Part shown: positions 1 through 9,028 of the stretch, in pieces
Layout of the letters: every line of letters begins with the position of its first letter
Position numbering within the stretch: the stretch's first letter is position 1
Assembly (NCBI GenBank): GCA_024275565.1
Contig: JAJRYY010000111.1
Location: forward strand, 1 to 36,720
From: Planctomycetota bacterium
Lineage (GTDB): Bacteria > Planctomycetota > Phycisphaerae > UBA1845
DNA: 36,720 nt
Direction of reading: 5' to 3'
Position numbers and translations under genes: made by a program
Notes under the pieces: model-generated
Databases searched by the model: none
Told to the model about the DNA's origin: nothing
What the model saw: the letters and a program-made list of their open reading frames with translations, nothing else

Positions 1-130
1 CAACACCTGACACGGAACCCGCATAAACGCATTCACAAAACGTTTGAAGCCCATCCGAAGCACCGCGATCTTCTCCTTACGATGCTTCTCTTTCCATCGG
101 CCCTCCTCCGGCAGCAACAAGCCAGGTAGG
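1..130 (-). pseudogene. Possible C-terminal fragment of a DDE transposase
   Basis: Read on the minus strand, the first 120 bases give an uninterrupted frame containing RWKEKHRKEKIAVL followed by RMGFKRFVNAFMRVPCQVL. The basic, aromatic style of this stretch resembles the C-terminal part of IS4-type DDE transposases, but no catalytic residue is in view because the frame runs off the left edge. On its upstream side the frame enters a REP-like palindrome at 130-148, so the piece has no visible start and is probably a remnant. The family call rests on sequence feel only; it could equally be the tail of an unrelated basic protein. Confidence 0.3.
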
Positions 131-148
131 GCAGGTCGTTGACCTGCC
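130..148. repeat. REP-like palindrome, GGCAGGTC type
   Basis: GGCAGGTC, a three-base GTT loop, then GACCTGCC: a perfect 8-bp stem. The same two arms occur at 31647-31688, where another hairpin is inserted in the loop. It lies between the possible transposase fragment and non-coding sequence. Confidence 0.6.
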
Positions 149-302
149 TTTACTATGAGACTTCGGAGAGAAAAGGGGGTCGGGAGTTGAAACGGGGACG
201 TAGCTAGTTTACGGGGATTGCGGGATTGAAACGTAGAGTTTCGAGGGACACCATACTTAATTCTGATGCACGAGAAATTCGTCGCGCGAGCCAGCCAGGT
301 AG

Positions 303-319
303 GTCGGGCACTGCCCGAC
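303..319. repeat. REP-like palindrome, GTCGGGCA type
   Basis: GTCGGGCA-C-TGCCCGAC is a 17-base palindrome with a single central base. An identical 17-mer sits at 30508-30524, about 30 kb away and also between genes, which marks it as a dispersed element. The whole stretch from about 150 to 690 otherwise shows no convincing gene: short frames there lack ribosome binding sites or family resemblance. Confidence 0.6.
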
Positions 320-690
320 ATCGGCATACCAGCGACATGTACACCAATTAGAAGGTCGAGACGAGAACGCAGTCGGTTTCTGCTGACATGCTCCACGAAC
401 ACGGCGGCATCACGACTGAGACGAGCATGGACGGGTAGGGATCGTCAAGTCGTCAGCCTCCGCCCGTGACGCCGGTTAGAGCCTCAGGCGACGTCGGGTT
501 TAGCGTCCGACAGAAAAAAACAAAAAAAGTTTCACTGCAAAAACCGCCCCTCACGACAGCACCAACGCGTATCGACTCGCCAATAACAGGCCAAATCCCC
601 CACCCGCACGAAAAAAAGTAGATCACCCTGCGTGTTATATAGGTAGAGCAGGAGGACTGCTCCACATTATTGAGGAGGCTGACTACAATC

Positions 691-1047
691 ATGCGTACCG
701 GAACAATGACAGACAGAAACACATCGACAAAGTGCAGGCCCTGGATGAACTCAGTCAATCGAAGCAAACTTCTCGTAACCGTCCTGCTCATCTGCGGAAG
801 CGGTGCAAAGCTCGCCAGCGGATACGGCGTCCCGATCCACACATGCAACCAGGAGGTCAACCCCGGATCCCGGCATCAAGTAGAATCCATCGCCCAGTCC
901 ACACTCAAAGTCTACGATCTGGATTACGCCACCACAAGCATCTGGGGTGACGTGAACAGCAAAGGAGATGTCGACAAAGACGACAAGTCAGATGTCACGA
1001 AACGCCAGTCGATAAACCCCCACACTGAAGTACAAGGAGCAATGACC
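691..1047 (+). other. In-frame upstream extension, possible remnant of a secreted protein
   Basis: The frame of the downstream DUF4287 gene stays open back to about 670. From the ATG at 691 (AGGAGG about 12 bases upstream) it encodes a basic stretch, a hydrophobic run SKLLVTVLLICGSGAKLASG like a signal peptide, then a region with WGDVNSKGDVDKDD that looks like an EF-hand or dockerin loop. It then passes without a stop into the DUF4287 protein. The downstream domain has its own well-placed ribosome binding site, so this is either a separate small secreted gene that lost its stop codon, a true fusion, or a chance open frame. I cannot decide between them. Confidence 0.3.
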
Positions 1048-1617
1048 ATGGCCAAATCACCGGACGAGATAGCAGCTACAATGATCGCAAATCTCAAAGA
1101 CAAGACGGGCAAGACGATGCAGCAGTGGTTAAAGATCACCAGAGCATCGAGGCTCGGGAAGCATGGCGAGATCGTCAAGCTGCTCAAGTCCGAACACGGC
1201 GTCACGCACGGATTCGCGAACCTGATCGCCCATGAGACACTGAAGGCGATCGCCGGCGGTGCGACTGTAACTGGTGATGAACTCGTCGATCAGCAATACG
1301 CCGGGCCCAAGGCGGATCTACTCCCGATCTACAAGTCACTGATCGCCGGAATCAGGAAATTCGGGAAAGACATCGAGATCGCACCCAAGAAAGCCTACGT
1401 CAGTATCCGTCGCAACAAGCAGTTCGCGATCATCCAGCCATCAACAAAAACGCGTGTCGATGTCGGGATCAACCTGAAGGGCACCAAGCCGACCGACCGC
1501 CTGGAGGCGTCAGGCAGCTTCAACACCATGGTCAGCCACCGCGTACGAGTAGAAGACAAGAAACAGATCGACAAGGAGCTTCTGACCTGGCTGAAGGATG
1601 CCTACACCGCATCGTAG
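1048..1617 (+). CDS. DUF4287 / DUF5655 domain protein
   Basis: A 189-residue cytoplasmic protein of unknown function. Residues 1 to about 65 (KDKTGKTMQQWLKI, then GKHGEIVKLLKSEHGVTHG) match the style of DUF4287, and the rest (LLPIYKSLIAGIRKFGKDIE, KKAYVSIRRNKQFAIIQP, then DVGINLKG) that of DUF5655. These two domains commonly occur together in bacteria. The start at 1048 is chosen because AAGGAG at 1034-1039 lies 8 bases upstream; the ATG at 1042 is only 2 bases from it. The frame is open much further upstream, described as a separate entry. It is monocistronic as far as visible, with tRNA-Met facing it downstream. Domain calls are fairly secure; no activity can be assigned. Confidence 0.8.
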   Translation: MAKSPDEIAATMIANLKDKTGKTMQQWLKITRASRLGKHGEIVKLLKSEHGVTHGFANLIAHETLKAIAGGATVTGDELVDQQYAGPKADLLPIYKSLIAGIRKFGKDIEIAPKKAYVSIRRNKQFAIIQPSTKTRVDVGINLKGTKPTDRLEASGSFNTMVSHRVRVEDKKQIDKELLTWLKDAYTAS

Positions 1618-1686
1618 ACCATCGACACCACGCAAAAGCACCGGCCTGCGTTCATAACATGTTACAAATTCAGCATTTACGTCAAA

Positions 1687-1760
1687 TAGCGGCGACTGGA
1701 TTTGAACCAGTGACCTGCGGTTTATGAATCCGCCGCTCTAACCAACTGAGCTACGCCGCC
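1687..1760 (-). tRNA. tRNA with CAT anticodon (elongator Met, or Ile2)
   Basis: The reverse strand folds as a cloverleaf: acceptor GGCGGCG pairs with CGCCGCT (G-U at the first pair), the D arm is GCTCAGTTGGTTAGAGC, the anticodon loop is TTCATAA with CAT, and the T arm has GGTTCAAATCC. The anticodon stem has one A-A mismatch next to the loop. The acceptor lacks the unpaired first base, and the anticodon stem lacks the three G-C pairs, of an initiator tRNA, so it is an elongator Met or a lysidine-modified Ile tRNA. CCA is not encoded. Confidence 0.93.
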
Positions 1761-1854
1761 ATGAGGGTTTTTCACAGGCGGAATGTTGCACGCGATCGCC
1801 CGGAAAATCAATACCCCAGAGCAATTGTCTACAATATCAGCAGCAGAATATCAG

Positions 1855-1944
1855 ACGGTCGTTGAAGAAGCAGTCGCTGAAAAAGCGGTCATTGAGGAAA
1901 CGGTCGTTGAGGAAGCGGTCGCTGAAGAACTGATCGCAGAAAAA
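1855..1944. repeat. 15-bp tandem repeat, six units
   Basis: Six consecutive 15-base units of the type gcggtcgttgaagaa, diverged at a few positions each. In one plus-strand frame they read as EEAVAE-like pentapeptides, but that frame overlaps the PEP-CTERM gene on the other strand and has no clear ribosome binding site, so it is treated as a minisatellite. The period equals that of the repeat inside prmC at 32688-32850. Confidence 0.7.
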
Positions 1945-1977
1945 AGGCCGGGGCAACCCTCCAGCGGTCCCGGCCTT
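1940..1977 (-). terminator. Intrinsic terminator of the PEP-CTERM gene
   Basis: On the minus strand AAGGCCGGG and CCCCGGCC form a GC-rich stem around a short loop, followed directly by TTTTTT. It lies about 135 bases beyond the stop codon of the PEP-CTERM gene and before the tRNA. Confidence 0.8.
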
Positions 1978-2113
1978 GTGCAAAATATCTGTTTGACTAC
2001 TTCCCTGCCTGTTATCCTGTTCCCCTGCCTGTCTCCTGACAGCTTGCGCCTGTCTTATGACAGCCGCCTGCGTCAGCTACATGTTCGTCCGCTACCTGTT
2101 TCAAATAGCAGCC

Positions 2114-2866
2114 TTAACGACGACGACGCATCAGAGCGACGAGACCACCACAAAGCAGCAGGGCAGTGGTCGGTTCTGGAACGAATCTGAGGTTGTCCAA
2201 CGCACTGGAACCACTCAGATCAACCAGAAGCGATACGATATTGGTGCTGTCAAAGCCTGCTTCCTGCCCCACAGTCGTAAGCAGACCACCGTCGATCGGT
2301 GAAACCTGAGGACCACCGAGCAGGTCAATCAACGCCGTACCAACGTCACCATCTCTGATGTCACCAGTAAAACCAGAAGGGACGCCCACTTCACGACTCC
2401 GACCAAATGCATCGGTCAGTGTCAAGGTCATGGCGCTGCCCTCATCGATATCGATGACGTCAATCGACTGTACCTCGATGTCGAACCCAGCTACCGAGAA
2501 ATCGAACATGATCGATCCACCCTCGAACGAATCGTTCGGAGAAGTGACCAGTCCACCATTCTGGCCCGGCTGATCCCGGTCCTGAAGAATCAGGATATTG
2601 GTCATGTCAATCAGCAAATCCTGGTCCGCTGCGTCCGCATTGGGACCCACAGGGTTCGAATCAAACACCACAGACCCAAGGTTGTCTCCGGTCGATCCGA
2701 TCGTAAAAACATCACCAAACGCCCCTGGAGAATCCACGGGCATTCCGTTCTGAAGCACCATGCCGCCATCGCCAACATCGAAAGTGATCAGCTCTGCAAA
2801 GGTCGCAGGAACAACCAGCCCGACGGCAACCAACGCCACAAACAATTTCCTGGTGTTTGACACCAT
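2114..2866 (-). CDS. PEP-CTERM sorting domain protein
   Basis: A 250-residue exported protein. Residues 1-24 are a signal peptide (MVSNTRKLFVALVAVGLVV, then PATFA). The middle is rich in Asp, Gly and Ser with short beta-type strands, resembling the adhesive-like bodies of planctomycete PEP-CTERM proteins. The C-terminus is a textbook sorting signal: VPEPTTALLLCGGLVALM then RRRR, i.e. PEP motif, hydrophobic helix and basic tail, which exosortase systems recognise in the inner membrane. The start is supported by GGAGGAGAAGG just upstream. Transcription ends at the terminator at 1940-1977. No enzymatic motif is visible; the substrate or partner is unknown. Function is inferred only from the tail. 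Confidence 0.9.
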   Translation of the reverse strand: MVSNTRKLFVALVAVGLVVPATFAELITFDVGDGGMVLQNGMPVDSPGAFGDVFTIGSTGDNLGSVVFDSNPVGPNADAADQDLLIDMTNILILQDRDQPGQNGGLVTSPNDSFEGGSIMFDFSVAGFDIEVQSIDVIDIDEGSAMTLTLTDAFGRSREVGVPSGFTGDIRDGDVGTALIDLLGGPQVSPIDGGLLTTVGQEAGFDSTNIVSLLVDLSGSSALDNLRFVPEPTTALLLCGGLVALMRRRR

Positions 2867-3162
2867 CCTTCTCCTCCTATTCCGTCCGCCCTCATACAGC
2901 GAACCAACCGCCTATTGCACAGAGCGCGTTCACATGACGCTCCGAACAAATCGGATCATTCACAACAAAACAGGTACACGCCCACAAATCAGACGTACCA
3001 CCCCTACACTTATCTCTCTCTCGTTTAATTGAAACCGCACAGAACGCGCGGCCCTCTCCTGACTGCGACTCTCTTTATACCAAATTTTGGACGACAGGGT
3101 CAAGCTAAAAGCGGCGTGTTTGGGCCGGGATTGGAAAGTATTGTGAAAAAACAACAGGCCTG

Positions 3163-4614
3163 CTACATCCCCACTTTATTTCCATTCGGGGTGTAAAGGT
3201 GGACTTGAACCGATTCACTGGGGCCGACCAGATGGGTCTCGAAGCACGCCATCAGACGTGTTTTCTCTCGCAGCCATCGACCGGGCGGATTCCCGTGATT
3301 TCCTGCCCCAGAAACGATCCAGGTGCGGTGGGAAAGGGTCGAATGGGCGTCAGTCAGGTCGAAAATGTTGATATCGACCTCCCTGCCCATGTAATAGCCG
3401 CCCTCCTGAGCCTCTGCACAGAACAGGTCGCCTGGCTGGATATTTTTGGCGACGTACTGGATCGCTTCGCGGACGCGGGACCGATAACCACCCTCTGTGA
3501 AATATCCAAACAACGCGACGATTTCGACGGTCAGCAGCATGAGAACTGGTAGCGAGGCGAGCGCGAGACGCTCTTGTGATTTCGCCTTGCTTCCTTCGGC
3601 TGGTTCGGCTGATCTGAAAGCCTCGAAGCAGGAGGTGCAGGCGATGCCAGCCAAAAGCAACCATGGGAACAGGGAGACGAGACAATATCGGACCTCTACG
3701 AATCCGAACAGGCCGACGACGGCGAACACCATGGCTGGGAGTGTTCCGGCTGAGAAGAGGAATACCCCGATTGGCTGACAACGCCGCCAGAGGGAATATG
3801 TGGCGATTGCGCCTGCCACCACGATGGGGGGTAAAATGTAAAATATTGTCGCCAAAATAATGCGAAAGGGTTCCTGATTGGGTTTCTGGAGGAAGGCAGA
3901 CCATTTTGAGGGGTCTTTTGCGATATCGCTGCCCACGACGGCTGCCAATCCCAGGATGAGTACGAGGGCGATGCAGGTGAGCGGTTTTGCGAATGATGGG
4001 AGTGCGCCGCGCCGCCAGCGGATGATCCAGTCAAGCCCGAGGATGATGAACAGGACCCCGGCGGTCGGCTGGGAGAGGAATGCCAGGGATGCGAGGATGC
4101 CCGCGAGGATGAGGCGGGCGATGCTGGATTTCTCCATTGCGTTCCAGTAGGTGAGCAGAGCGGTTGTGTAGAAGAGGAACTGGAGGGAGTAGAATCTTGC
4201 ACTCTGAGACCAGAGGACGTGCCAGTGGGCGAAGGCGAGGAGGAGGGTGGCGATGGCTGCGGGGAGGGGGGATACGAGCCCTCTGGCTGCGATGTAGATG
4301 AGGGGGATGGTGAGGATTCCGATGAGGCAGGAGGGGAGCCGGGCTTTGAATTCGTTTAGGCCACGTTGTCGCCAGTTGTGAAATTCGCGTGATTCGAGGG
4401 TTTCTGGACCAAGTCCGAACAGTGTCAGTCCGATTTTCGTTGGCAGGTATCCGAATTGCTTTGAGATGAAGAGGTTTGGGGATAGTGCATCGCGGACGGT
4501 TGAGAGTTCATCTGCCCATAGGCTTGGTGCTTCGAGGCGGGTCATTCTGACGCCGCCAGCGATGAGGGTGAGTGCGAGGAGGATGGCAGCCTCTCTGGGC
4601 AGGTTGCGTGTCAT
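3163..4614 (-). CDS. GT-C family membrane glycosyltransferase (PMT_2-like)
   Basis: A 483-residue protein with about a dozen hydrophobic segments. The first helix is followed by SLWADELSTV, whose Asp35-Glu36 fit the acidic pair in the first outer loop of PMT/ArnT-type GT-C enzymes. These transfer a sugar from a polyprenyl-phosphate donor to protein or lipid on the outer face of the inner membrane. A soluble C-terminal part of about 100 residues follows the last helix. GAGG lies about 9 bases before the ATG. There is no glycan gene cluster around it, so donor and acceptor cannot be named. A second protein of the same general type is encoded at 7004-8827. The fold call is good; the exact subfamily is uncertain. 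Confidence 0.8.
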   Translation of the reverse strand: MTRNLPREAAILLALTLIAGGVRMTRLEAPSLWADELSTVRDALSPNLFISKQFGYLPTKIGLTLFGLGPETLESREFHNWRQRGLNEFKARLPSCLIGILTIPLIYIAARGLVSPLPAAIATLLLAFAHWHVLWSQSARFYSLQFLFYTTALLTYWNAMEKSSIARLILAGILASLAFLSQPTAGVLFIILGLDWIIRWRRGALPSFAKPLTCIALVLILGLAAVVGSDIAKDPSKWSAFLQKPNQEPFRIILATIFYILPPIVVAGAIATYSLWRRCQPIGVFLFSAGTLPAMVFAVVGLFGFVEVRYCLVSLFPWLLLAGIACTSCFEAFRSAEPAEGSKAKSQERLALASLPVLMLLTVEIVALFGYFTEGGYRSRVREAIQYVAKNIQPGDLFCAEAQEGGYYMGREVDINIFDLTDAHSTLSHRTWIVSGAGNHGNPPGRWLREKTRLMACFETHLVGPSESVQVHLYTPNGNKVGM

Positions 4615-5062
4615 GTATGCATTCCTCGTCGCTCACTCAAGCCGGGTTTGTCTGATGGATTGATCGCCATGCCATGATATGGGCATATTTCCCCAATAAT
4701 GCAAGGTTCACCGGTCGTTTTGAGTTGATTACCCCGTGATCGCTGGGTGATGGCAGCCACTTCGTGTCTGATTTGACTTCTGATTCCTGAGTTTGATCTC
4801 GTGGCGTGAATGCCGGGATCGGTGCTGGAATTTGTCACAATCATGGGTTGATTCAACATTTTTTCGACAAAACCGAATTTTGTCCGTCAGAAAAATCGCC
4901 GACCTCCGTATCTACCAGTGAGTCGCGAGAGAACTTCAGGTTCAGGGTTGTATGGAGGCTATGCATCATGGTGTCATCGGCAAGCCAGCCCTCCAAATCA
5001 GCTTGTTCGCGTTGCGCAATTTGTTCACGATCGCACTTTAGTTCGAACAGGAGAGGGATGTA
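4615..5062. other. Intergenic region without a recognised gene
   Basis: Between the divergent glycosyltransferase and coiled-coil genes. Short frames present here have no ribosome binding site or recognisable sequence. AT-rich patches near 4855-4880 could hold promoter elements for the minus-strand gene, but none is convincing. Confidence 0.5.
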
Positions 5063-5091
5063 TTGATTGTCCTGCCCCCTGGAACTATATT
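5063..5091 (+). promoter_or_regulatory. Candidate sigma-70 promoter
   Basis: TTGATT at 5063-5068, a 17-base spacer, and TATATT at 5086-5091. This would start transcription near 5098, leaving a leader of about 70 bases before the coiled-coil gene. The spacing is ideal and each box differs from consensus at one or two positions; it is still only a pattern match. Confidence 0.5.
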
Positions 5092-5170
5092 GTAGATCCT
5101 ATCAATCATACGTTGATCGATTGCCACCCCCCGCAATTCGGTCCAATGTGGAAAAAAAGGAGATATGGCA

Positions 5171-6691
5171 ATGAAAAAGCTTGTACTCACCCTCTGCCTC
5201 ATCGCTGCAGCAACACCCGCTCCTGCCGACGTACTCATTCTTAAAAACGGAGAGAAGATATCCGGAGATCACAAAAAGGAAGGGAACAAGCACACCATTG
5301 TCACCTACAATGGCGAGGTCCATACATACGACAAATCGGAAGTCAAGAAGGTGAAGTACCAGTCGCGCGTCACCCTGGCTGAGGCGTCGGCCAAGATGGA
5401 CATGCTGATGAACCTGGTCTACCCGCTCTTCAAAGCGCCAGAACCAGAAGAGTACCAATTCTTCAGGGACGTGTTCACGTCCAACATGGAATACAGTCGC
5501 CAATTTTCAGAGGCTGAGATCGCTGCGAGCCAGGAGCGGACCTTTCGTGGAGAAAATGGTGAGGTTCGCTATTCAATCGGTGCCCGTCGGATGGAGGCTA
5601 ACGAGCGAGGCGGATCCTCCAGCCGATCAGAGGCGTTTACGCTTCGTGACAAGGACATGGATGAGACATTCATCGATGAATGGGGTAGTTACACCGACAA
5701 GTTTAAGCGTCTCAAACGCAATTCTGACTACAATGAACTGAAGGACATAAAGAAGAGAAGCAATTCACTCTACGAGTTCGCCAAACATCCACCGGTCGGC
5801 CTTGAAGATGAAGCAAAGACCGTTCTGGAAGCACTTGTAGCGTTAAAAAAGTGCATCAGGCAAGCAGAGAGGAGTCTAAGAAAAGTAAACGCCATCTCGC
5901 ATATACGCCGCAGGGGCGAGAGGGAGATCAGAGAACTCAGGCAGAAGATGAATATAGCCGGCAGGAAGACAGGATGGAATGAGGAAGAAAAAAGAAGCAT
6001 CGAGAGAGACTATCAGAGACACGCCTCCGCTCTTGAGAAGAGGGAAAACAGACTAACGACAGATATCGCCAGCAAGAATAAAATCGCGAAGACAGAAATC
6101 CGCGAGTTCGTATCACTGCGCGATGATACCGTGACGAAATTGTTTGCTGCGTACGACAAGGTTCAGGTCAAACTGGTGCAGGGTCCGAAGCAGGGGCAGC
6201 CAACCGCCAAAGTCGTTTCGCTCACCGGTGGTGAACAGGTCCATCTCACAGATGCGATCGAAAAAGCGAGGACCTTCGCGAGGGAATATCCCCAAAAATC
6301 GATAGGCCGCACGTCAGCGGGATGTGAAGACCTACAACTAGAAATCAATCAGAAGATTGTCGAGTGTTTCCTGGGTTATAGATTGCATATGACCATTAAT
6401 ATCCACGACATCCAACGCAAGGACGAAAACGGTATTCGTCTGCTGACGGCTGGCGACCCTGCCGGCGTCAAGGGGGAATTGGGAGCTAAGGTGAGTCTCG
6501 AAATTAATCCACAATTGTATAAAGACCAATTCTCGTCATGCGATATTAACGATCAGATCGAGATTATCGCCACGATACACATGGTGGAAACTGTTCCACC
6601 GCTTGACGAATTAAAAGATGACGAATCCTCCAAACCGACGTTTACGCTCACGGGTAGCCTGGCTGGCGTTGAAAAGGGCTGTGGGGAGTAG
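5171..6691 (+). CDS. Exported coiled-coil protein of unknown function
   Basis: A 506-residue protein. The signal peptide MKKLVLTLCLIAAATPAPA is followed by a small beta-type module (VLILKNGEKISG, then HTIVTYNGEVHTYDKSEVKK) like those found at the start of many planctomycete exported proteins. Residues about 220-320 are highly charged and helical (EREIRELRQKMNIAG, RRGEREI, RENRL), probably a coiled coil. The C-terminal third is mixed alpha/beta without a motif I know. The start at 5171 is preferred over the ATG at 5165 because AAGGAG (5157-5162) is 8 bases from it and only 2 from the other. It has its own promoter candidate. Periplasmic location is inferred from the signal peptide. Confidence 0.75.
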   Translation: MKKLVLTLCLIAAATPAPADVLILKNGEKISGDHKKEGNKHTIVTYNGEVHTYDKSEVKKVKYQSRVTLAEASAKMDMLMNLVYPLFKAPEPEEYQFFRDVFTSNMEYSRQFSEAEIAASQERTFRGENGEVRYSIGARRMEANERGGSSSRSEAFTLRDKDMDETFIDEWGSYTDKFKRLKRNSDYNELKDIKKRSNSLYEFAKHPPVGLEDEAKTVLEALVALKKCIRQAERSLRKVNAISHIRRRGEREIRELRQKMNIAGRKTGWNEEEKRSIERDYQRHASALEKRENRLTTDIASKNKIAKTEIREFVSLRDDTVTKLFAAYDKVQVKLVQGPKQGQPTAKVVSLTGGEQVHLTDAIEKARTFAREYPQKSIGRTSAGCEDLQLEINQKIVECFLGYRLHMTINIHDIQRKDENGIRLLTAGDPAGVKGELGAKVSLEINPQLYKDQFSSCDINDQIEIIATIHMVETVPPLDELKDDESSKPTFTLTGSLAGVEKGCGE

Positions 6692-6866
6692 CCGCACGCT
6701 GATGCGGAGGTGCGTTCGTGCCAATAAGCTGACGATGGTATCCGTCATGGATCGGTGTCGGTTGTGATCGCCCTGAGTTGTCGGGCGGTGTCGGCCACCG
6801 AAGAGAATGGTCCTCACAGCGTACCCTGCGGGACTGCACAGTATTCGTCACCTTTGCGCCGTCTGT

Positions 6867-6898
6867 CCCCCACCCTTCCGCTTCGCTCAAGGATGGGG
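6867..6898. repeat. REP-like hairpin
   Basis: CCCCACCCTTCCGCTTCG followed by CTCAAGGATGGGG: an imperfect long hairpin in the space between the convergent coiled-coil and second glycosyltransferase genes. No T-run follows on either strand, so it is a dispersed-repeat candidate rather than a clear terminator. Confidence 0.5.
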
Positions 6899-6919
6899 CA
6901 CCCGCGCAATCATCGCCTC

Positions 6920-6941
6920 CCCCATGTCTGAAGACATGGGG
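6920..6941. repeat. Perfect inverted repeat CCCCATGTC/GACATGGGG
   Basis: A 9-bp perfect stem with a TGAA loop, between the convergent genes. It may act as a bidirectional terminator-like structure, but no poly-T tract follows. Confidence 0.6.
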
Positions 6942-6976
6942 CAACCTGCTGGCAGGGAACGTGATTGAATAGCAGC

Positions 6977-6994
6977 GGCAGGCAATAGCCTGCC
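6977..6994. repeat. REP-like palindrome GGCAGGC/GCCTGCC
   Basis: GGCAGGC-AATA-GCCTGCC, a 7-bp stem followed by CTACAGGGG, just after the end of the minus-strand glycosyltransferase. Its core resembles the GGCAGGTC elements at 130 and 31647. The 312-base gap 6692-7003 holds three such structures and no gene. Confidence 0.55.
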
Positions 6995-7003
6995 CTACAG
7001 GGG

Positions 7004-8827
7004 TTATTGCACATTCCAAAGTGTCAGCGTGTGCTCGCCGGATTTTGGGTTGCAGCGGTATTTGTAGGTTGCTCGGTTTGGGAATTTGTTTCGCACATTC
7101 GCGTCAATGGCATGATTCCCCATCGATTTCGCGCAGACTATTCGGTTTTTCAAAAAGGGATCGTTGTCGCCGAGCAGTGCGGTTCTTGCCTGCGCGTCGG
7201 TTTGCTCGAAATCGATGAGGACGAGTGCTTCTCCTTCGGGGATCTGCGTATTCAGCCAGTTGATCGGTTCTGACCAGTCCCAGACGAAATGCCACTGCCG
7301 CGCCATTGTCAGCGGGACACTGATGAGCAGGGATGCCAGGCATGCGGATGCGATGATGGCTGACACGGTCCGGCGTGCCCTTATTCGACCACAACCACGC
7401 ATGGACAACCATTTCCTGAACTCGATGGTTGCTCGTGCGCCGAGGATGGCTGCACAGGGCATGAGTTCGTAGTAGTACCAGCCGAGGATTTTCTCGCTCA
7501 AGCAGTAAAATCCGAGCAGAATGAAGCATGATGCTAGAAGCCATGCGTTGTGACCGTACCATTTACGTTGCACGAGCAGGAAGCCTATCGGTATGAGCGA
7601 TAATGGCCAACCGAAGAGATAGGTATTCAATCTCACGAGCGAAATGATGGCGTTCGGGATGGATTTTATCCGCTCATGTCCTTCGTTTGATGTGATGTTT
7701 TTCAGGCTGATTTCCGGGCTTGCGAGTCGTTCGGAGTAGGTGTCTCCTGGGGAGAGCGTCCAGTGTGGTGGGTCGCTGATTGCTCGGCAGTAGATGAAGT
7801 ATGGCAGGAGTGCGACGATGCTGGTGATGACCACAATTGCGAGATGAGCAGCCTTCGCTTTGCGTTGCAGGATTTCCCGGAGCATGATTAGTCCGAAAGG
7901 GATGGCGACGAATGCGGCTGTCGGTGGTCGTACAAACCAGAGCAATCCGATTGCTAAACCTGTGTAGATGGCGTCGAAAGCGGTTGAGCGGTCCAGCAGG
8001 CGTGTCCCTGCCCAGAAGACTATGGCGACACATGCTGCGCCCGTGACGGCTGCACTGTAGGTGGATTGTGTGACGAGCAGGTATGGTGAGGTTGCGAGGA
8101 GTATTGTGGTGAGGATCGCGGTTCTACGACCGTACATTCGACGGGCGGTGAGGTGGGTGAATATGCACATGACGGTCGTTGCGAAGAGCGTCATCATCCA
8201 TGGTGCCCTGAGCAATACGCCGATCGCCAGGACGATGCAATGTCCCGGCATCTGGAATGAATAATATCTATCAGGGGCGTCTGCCATCCATGACCACTGG
8301 AACGACTGTGGGAACTCCGGCCAGGGGAATGGTAGATCGAGCTGTCCCTGAGCGATGAGGGCTGCCTGGAATAAATAGGTGTCGTCATCCTCGACGGATG
8401 ATTGACCACCGAGAACAACGCCCGACCACAGGATACCGAATGCTGTTGTGAGACATACGAAACTGCACATCCATTTTCCTGGTGCGGCGGCGAACAATCG
8501 GCGTAGTAGACGGCCTGGTGCGTGGTTTCGCAGTTCTCTGTAAATGAGATATAGGACGATCGCACTGAGTGGGATTTGCCACGCAATCAGCAACAATCCA
8601 CCGTAGTCGTGAAGGCGTTCGTGGCGTTCGGTGTACGATTCGGCGTTTTCGATGACCATGCGACTGAATAGCTGGTGGTAGGCGACATGCGTCAGCGCGA
8701 TGAAAATGAGCAATGCCAACCATCGCAGCCCTGAAGTCGCTCCGCTTGCACGCAGATCCGGTAGCGCCGACACCATTGGTTTTGCGCTCTGTACATCAGG
8801 ACTCAGTGTTTTTCGTTCCGCGGTCAT
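7004..8827 (-). CDS. Membrane glycosyltransferase-like protein (GT-C type)
   Basis: A 607-residue polytopic protein with roughly ten to twelve hydrophobic helices. A first-loop-like stretch SSVEDDDTYLFQAALI carries an acidic cluster where GT-C enzymes hold their catalytic carboxylate, and several helices begin or end with aromatic belts. A soluble tail of about 80 residues ends the protein. The N-terminal 30 residues are polar and unusual for the family. The ribosome binding site is weak at the annotated ATG, so the start is uncertain. It is probably a transferase using a lipid-linked sugar at the inner membrane; no neighbouring sugar genes help to define the substrate. It is convergent with the coiled-coil gene. 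Confidence 0.7.
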   Translation of the reverse strand: MTAERKTLSPDVQSAKPMVSALPDLRASGATSGLRWLALLIFIALTHVAYHQLFSRMVIENAESYTERHERLHDYGGLLLIAWQIPLSAIVLYLIYRELRNHAPGRLLRRLFAAAPGKWMCSFVCLTTAFGILWSGVVLGGQSSVEDDDTYLFQAALIAQGQLDLPFPWPEFPQSFQWSWMADAPDRYYSFQMPGHCIVLAIGVLLRAPWMMTLFATTVMCIFTHLTARRMYGRRTAILTTILLATSPYLLVTQSTYSAAVTGAACVAIVFWAGTRLLDRSTAFDAIYTGLAIGLLWFVRPPTAAFVAIPFGLIMLREILQRKAKAAHLAIVVITSIVALLPYFIYCRAISDPPHWTLSPGDTYSERLASPEISLKNITSNEGHERIKSIPNAIISLVRLNTYLFGWPLSLIPIGFLLVQRKWYGHNAWLLASCFILLGFYCLSEKILGWYYYELMPCAAILGARATIEFRKWLSMRGCGRIRARRTVSAIIASACLASLLISVPLTMARQWHFVWDWSEPINWLNTQIPEGEALVLIDFEQTDAQARTALLGDNDPFLKNRIVCAKSMGNHAIDANVRNKFPNRATYKYRCNPKSGEHTLTLWNVQ

Positions 8828-9028
8828 AGACGAAAAGATCCCACATTCTCCGGTCTGGATGCTGCTCTAACTTAATCCACCGCGACGCACGTTAGCAACA
8901 CAGCTCGTGTAGGGCAATTTGCGGTCACTGACTGGGGTTACGGTTTTTATCGGTGTCCTGGTCCGTCTGGATTTGCTACACTGCAAAAATGTGATCTGAA
9001 TTTCAAGATAAGACTATCTGGATACTGA

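Noticed and set aside
1783-2190. 135-residue plus frame with EEAVAE repeats
   Set aside because: It starts next to the tRNA, overlaps the PEP-CTERM gene on the other strand and contains that gene's terminator; the repeat is better seen as a minisatellite.
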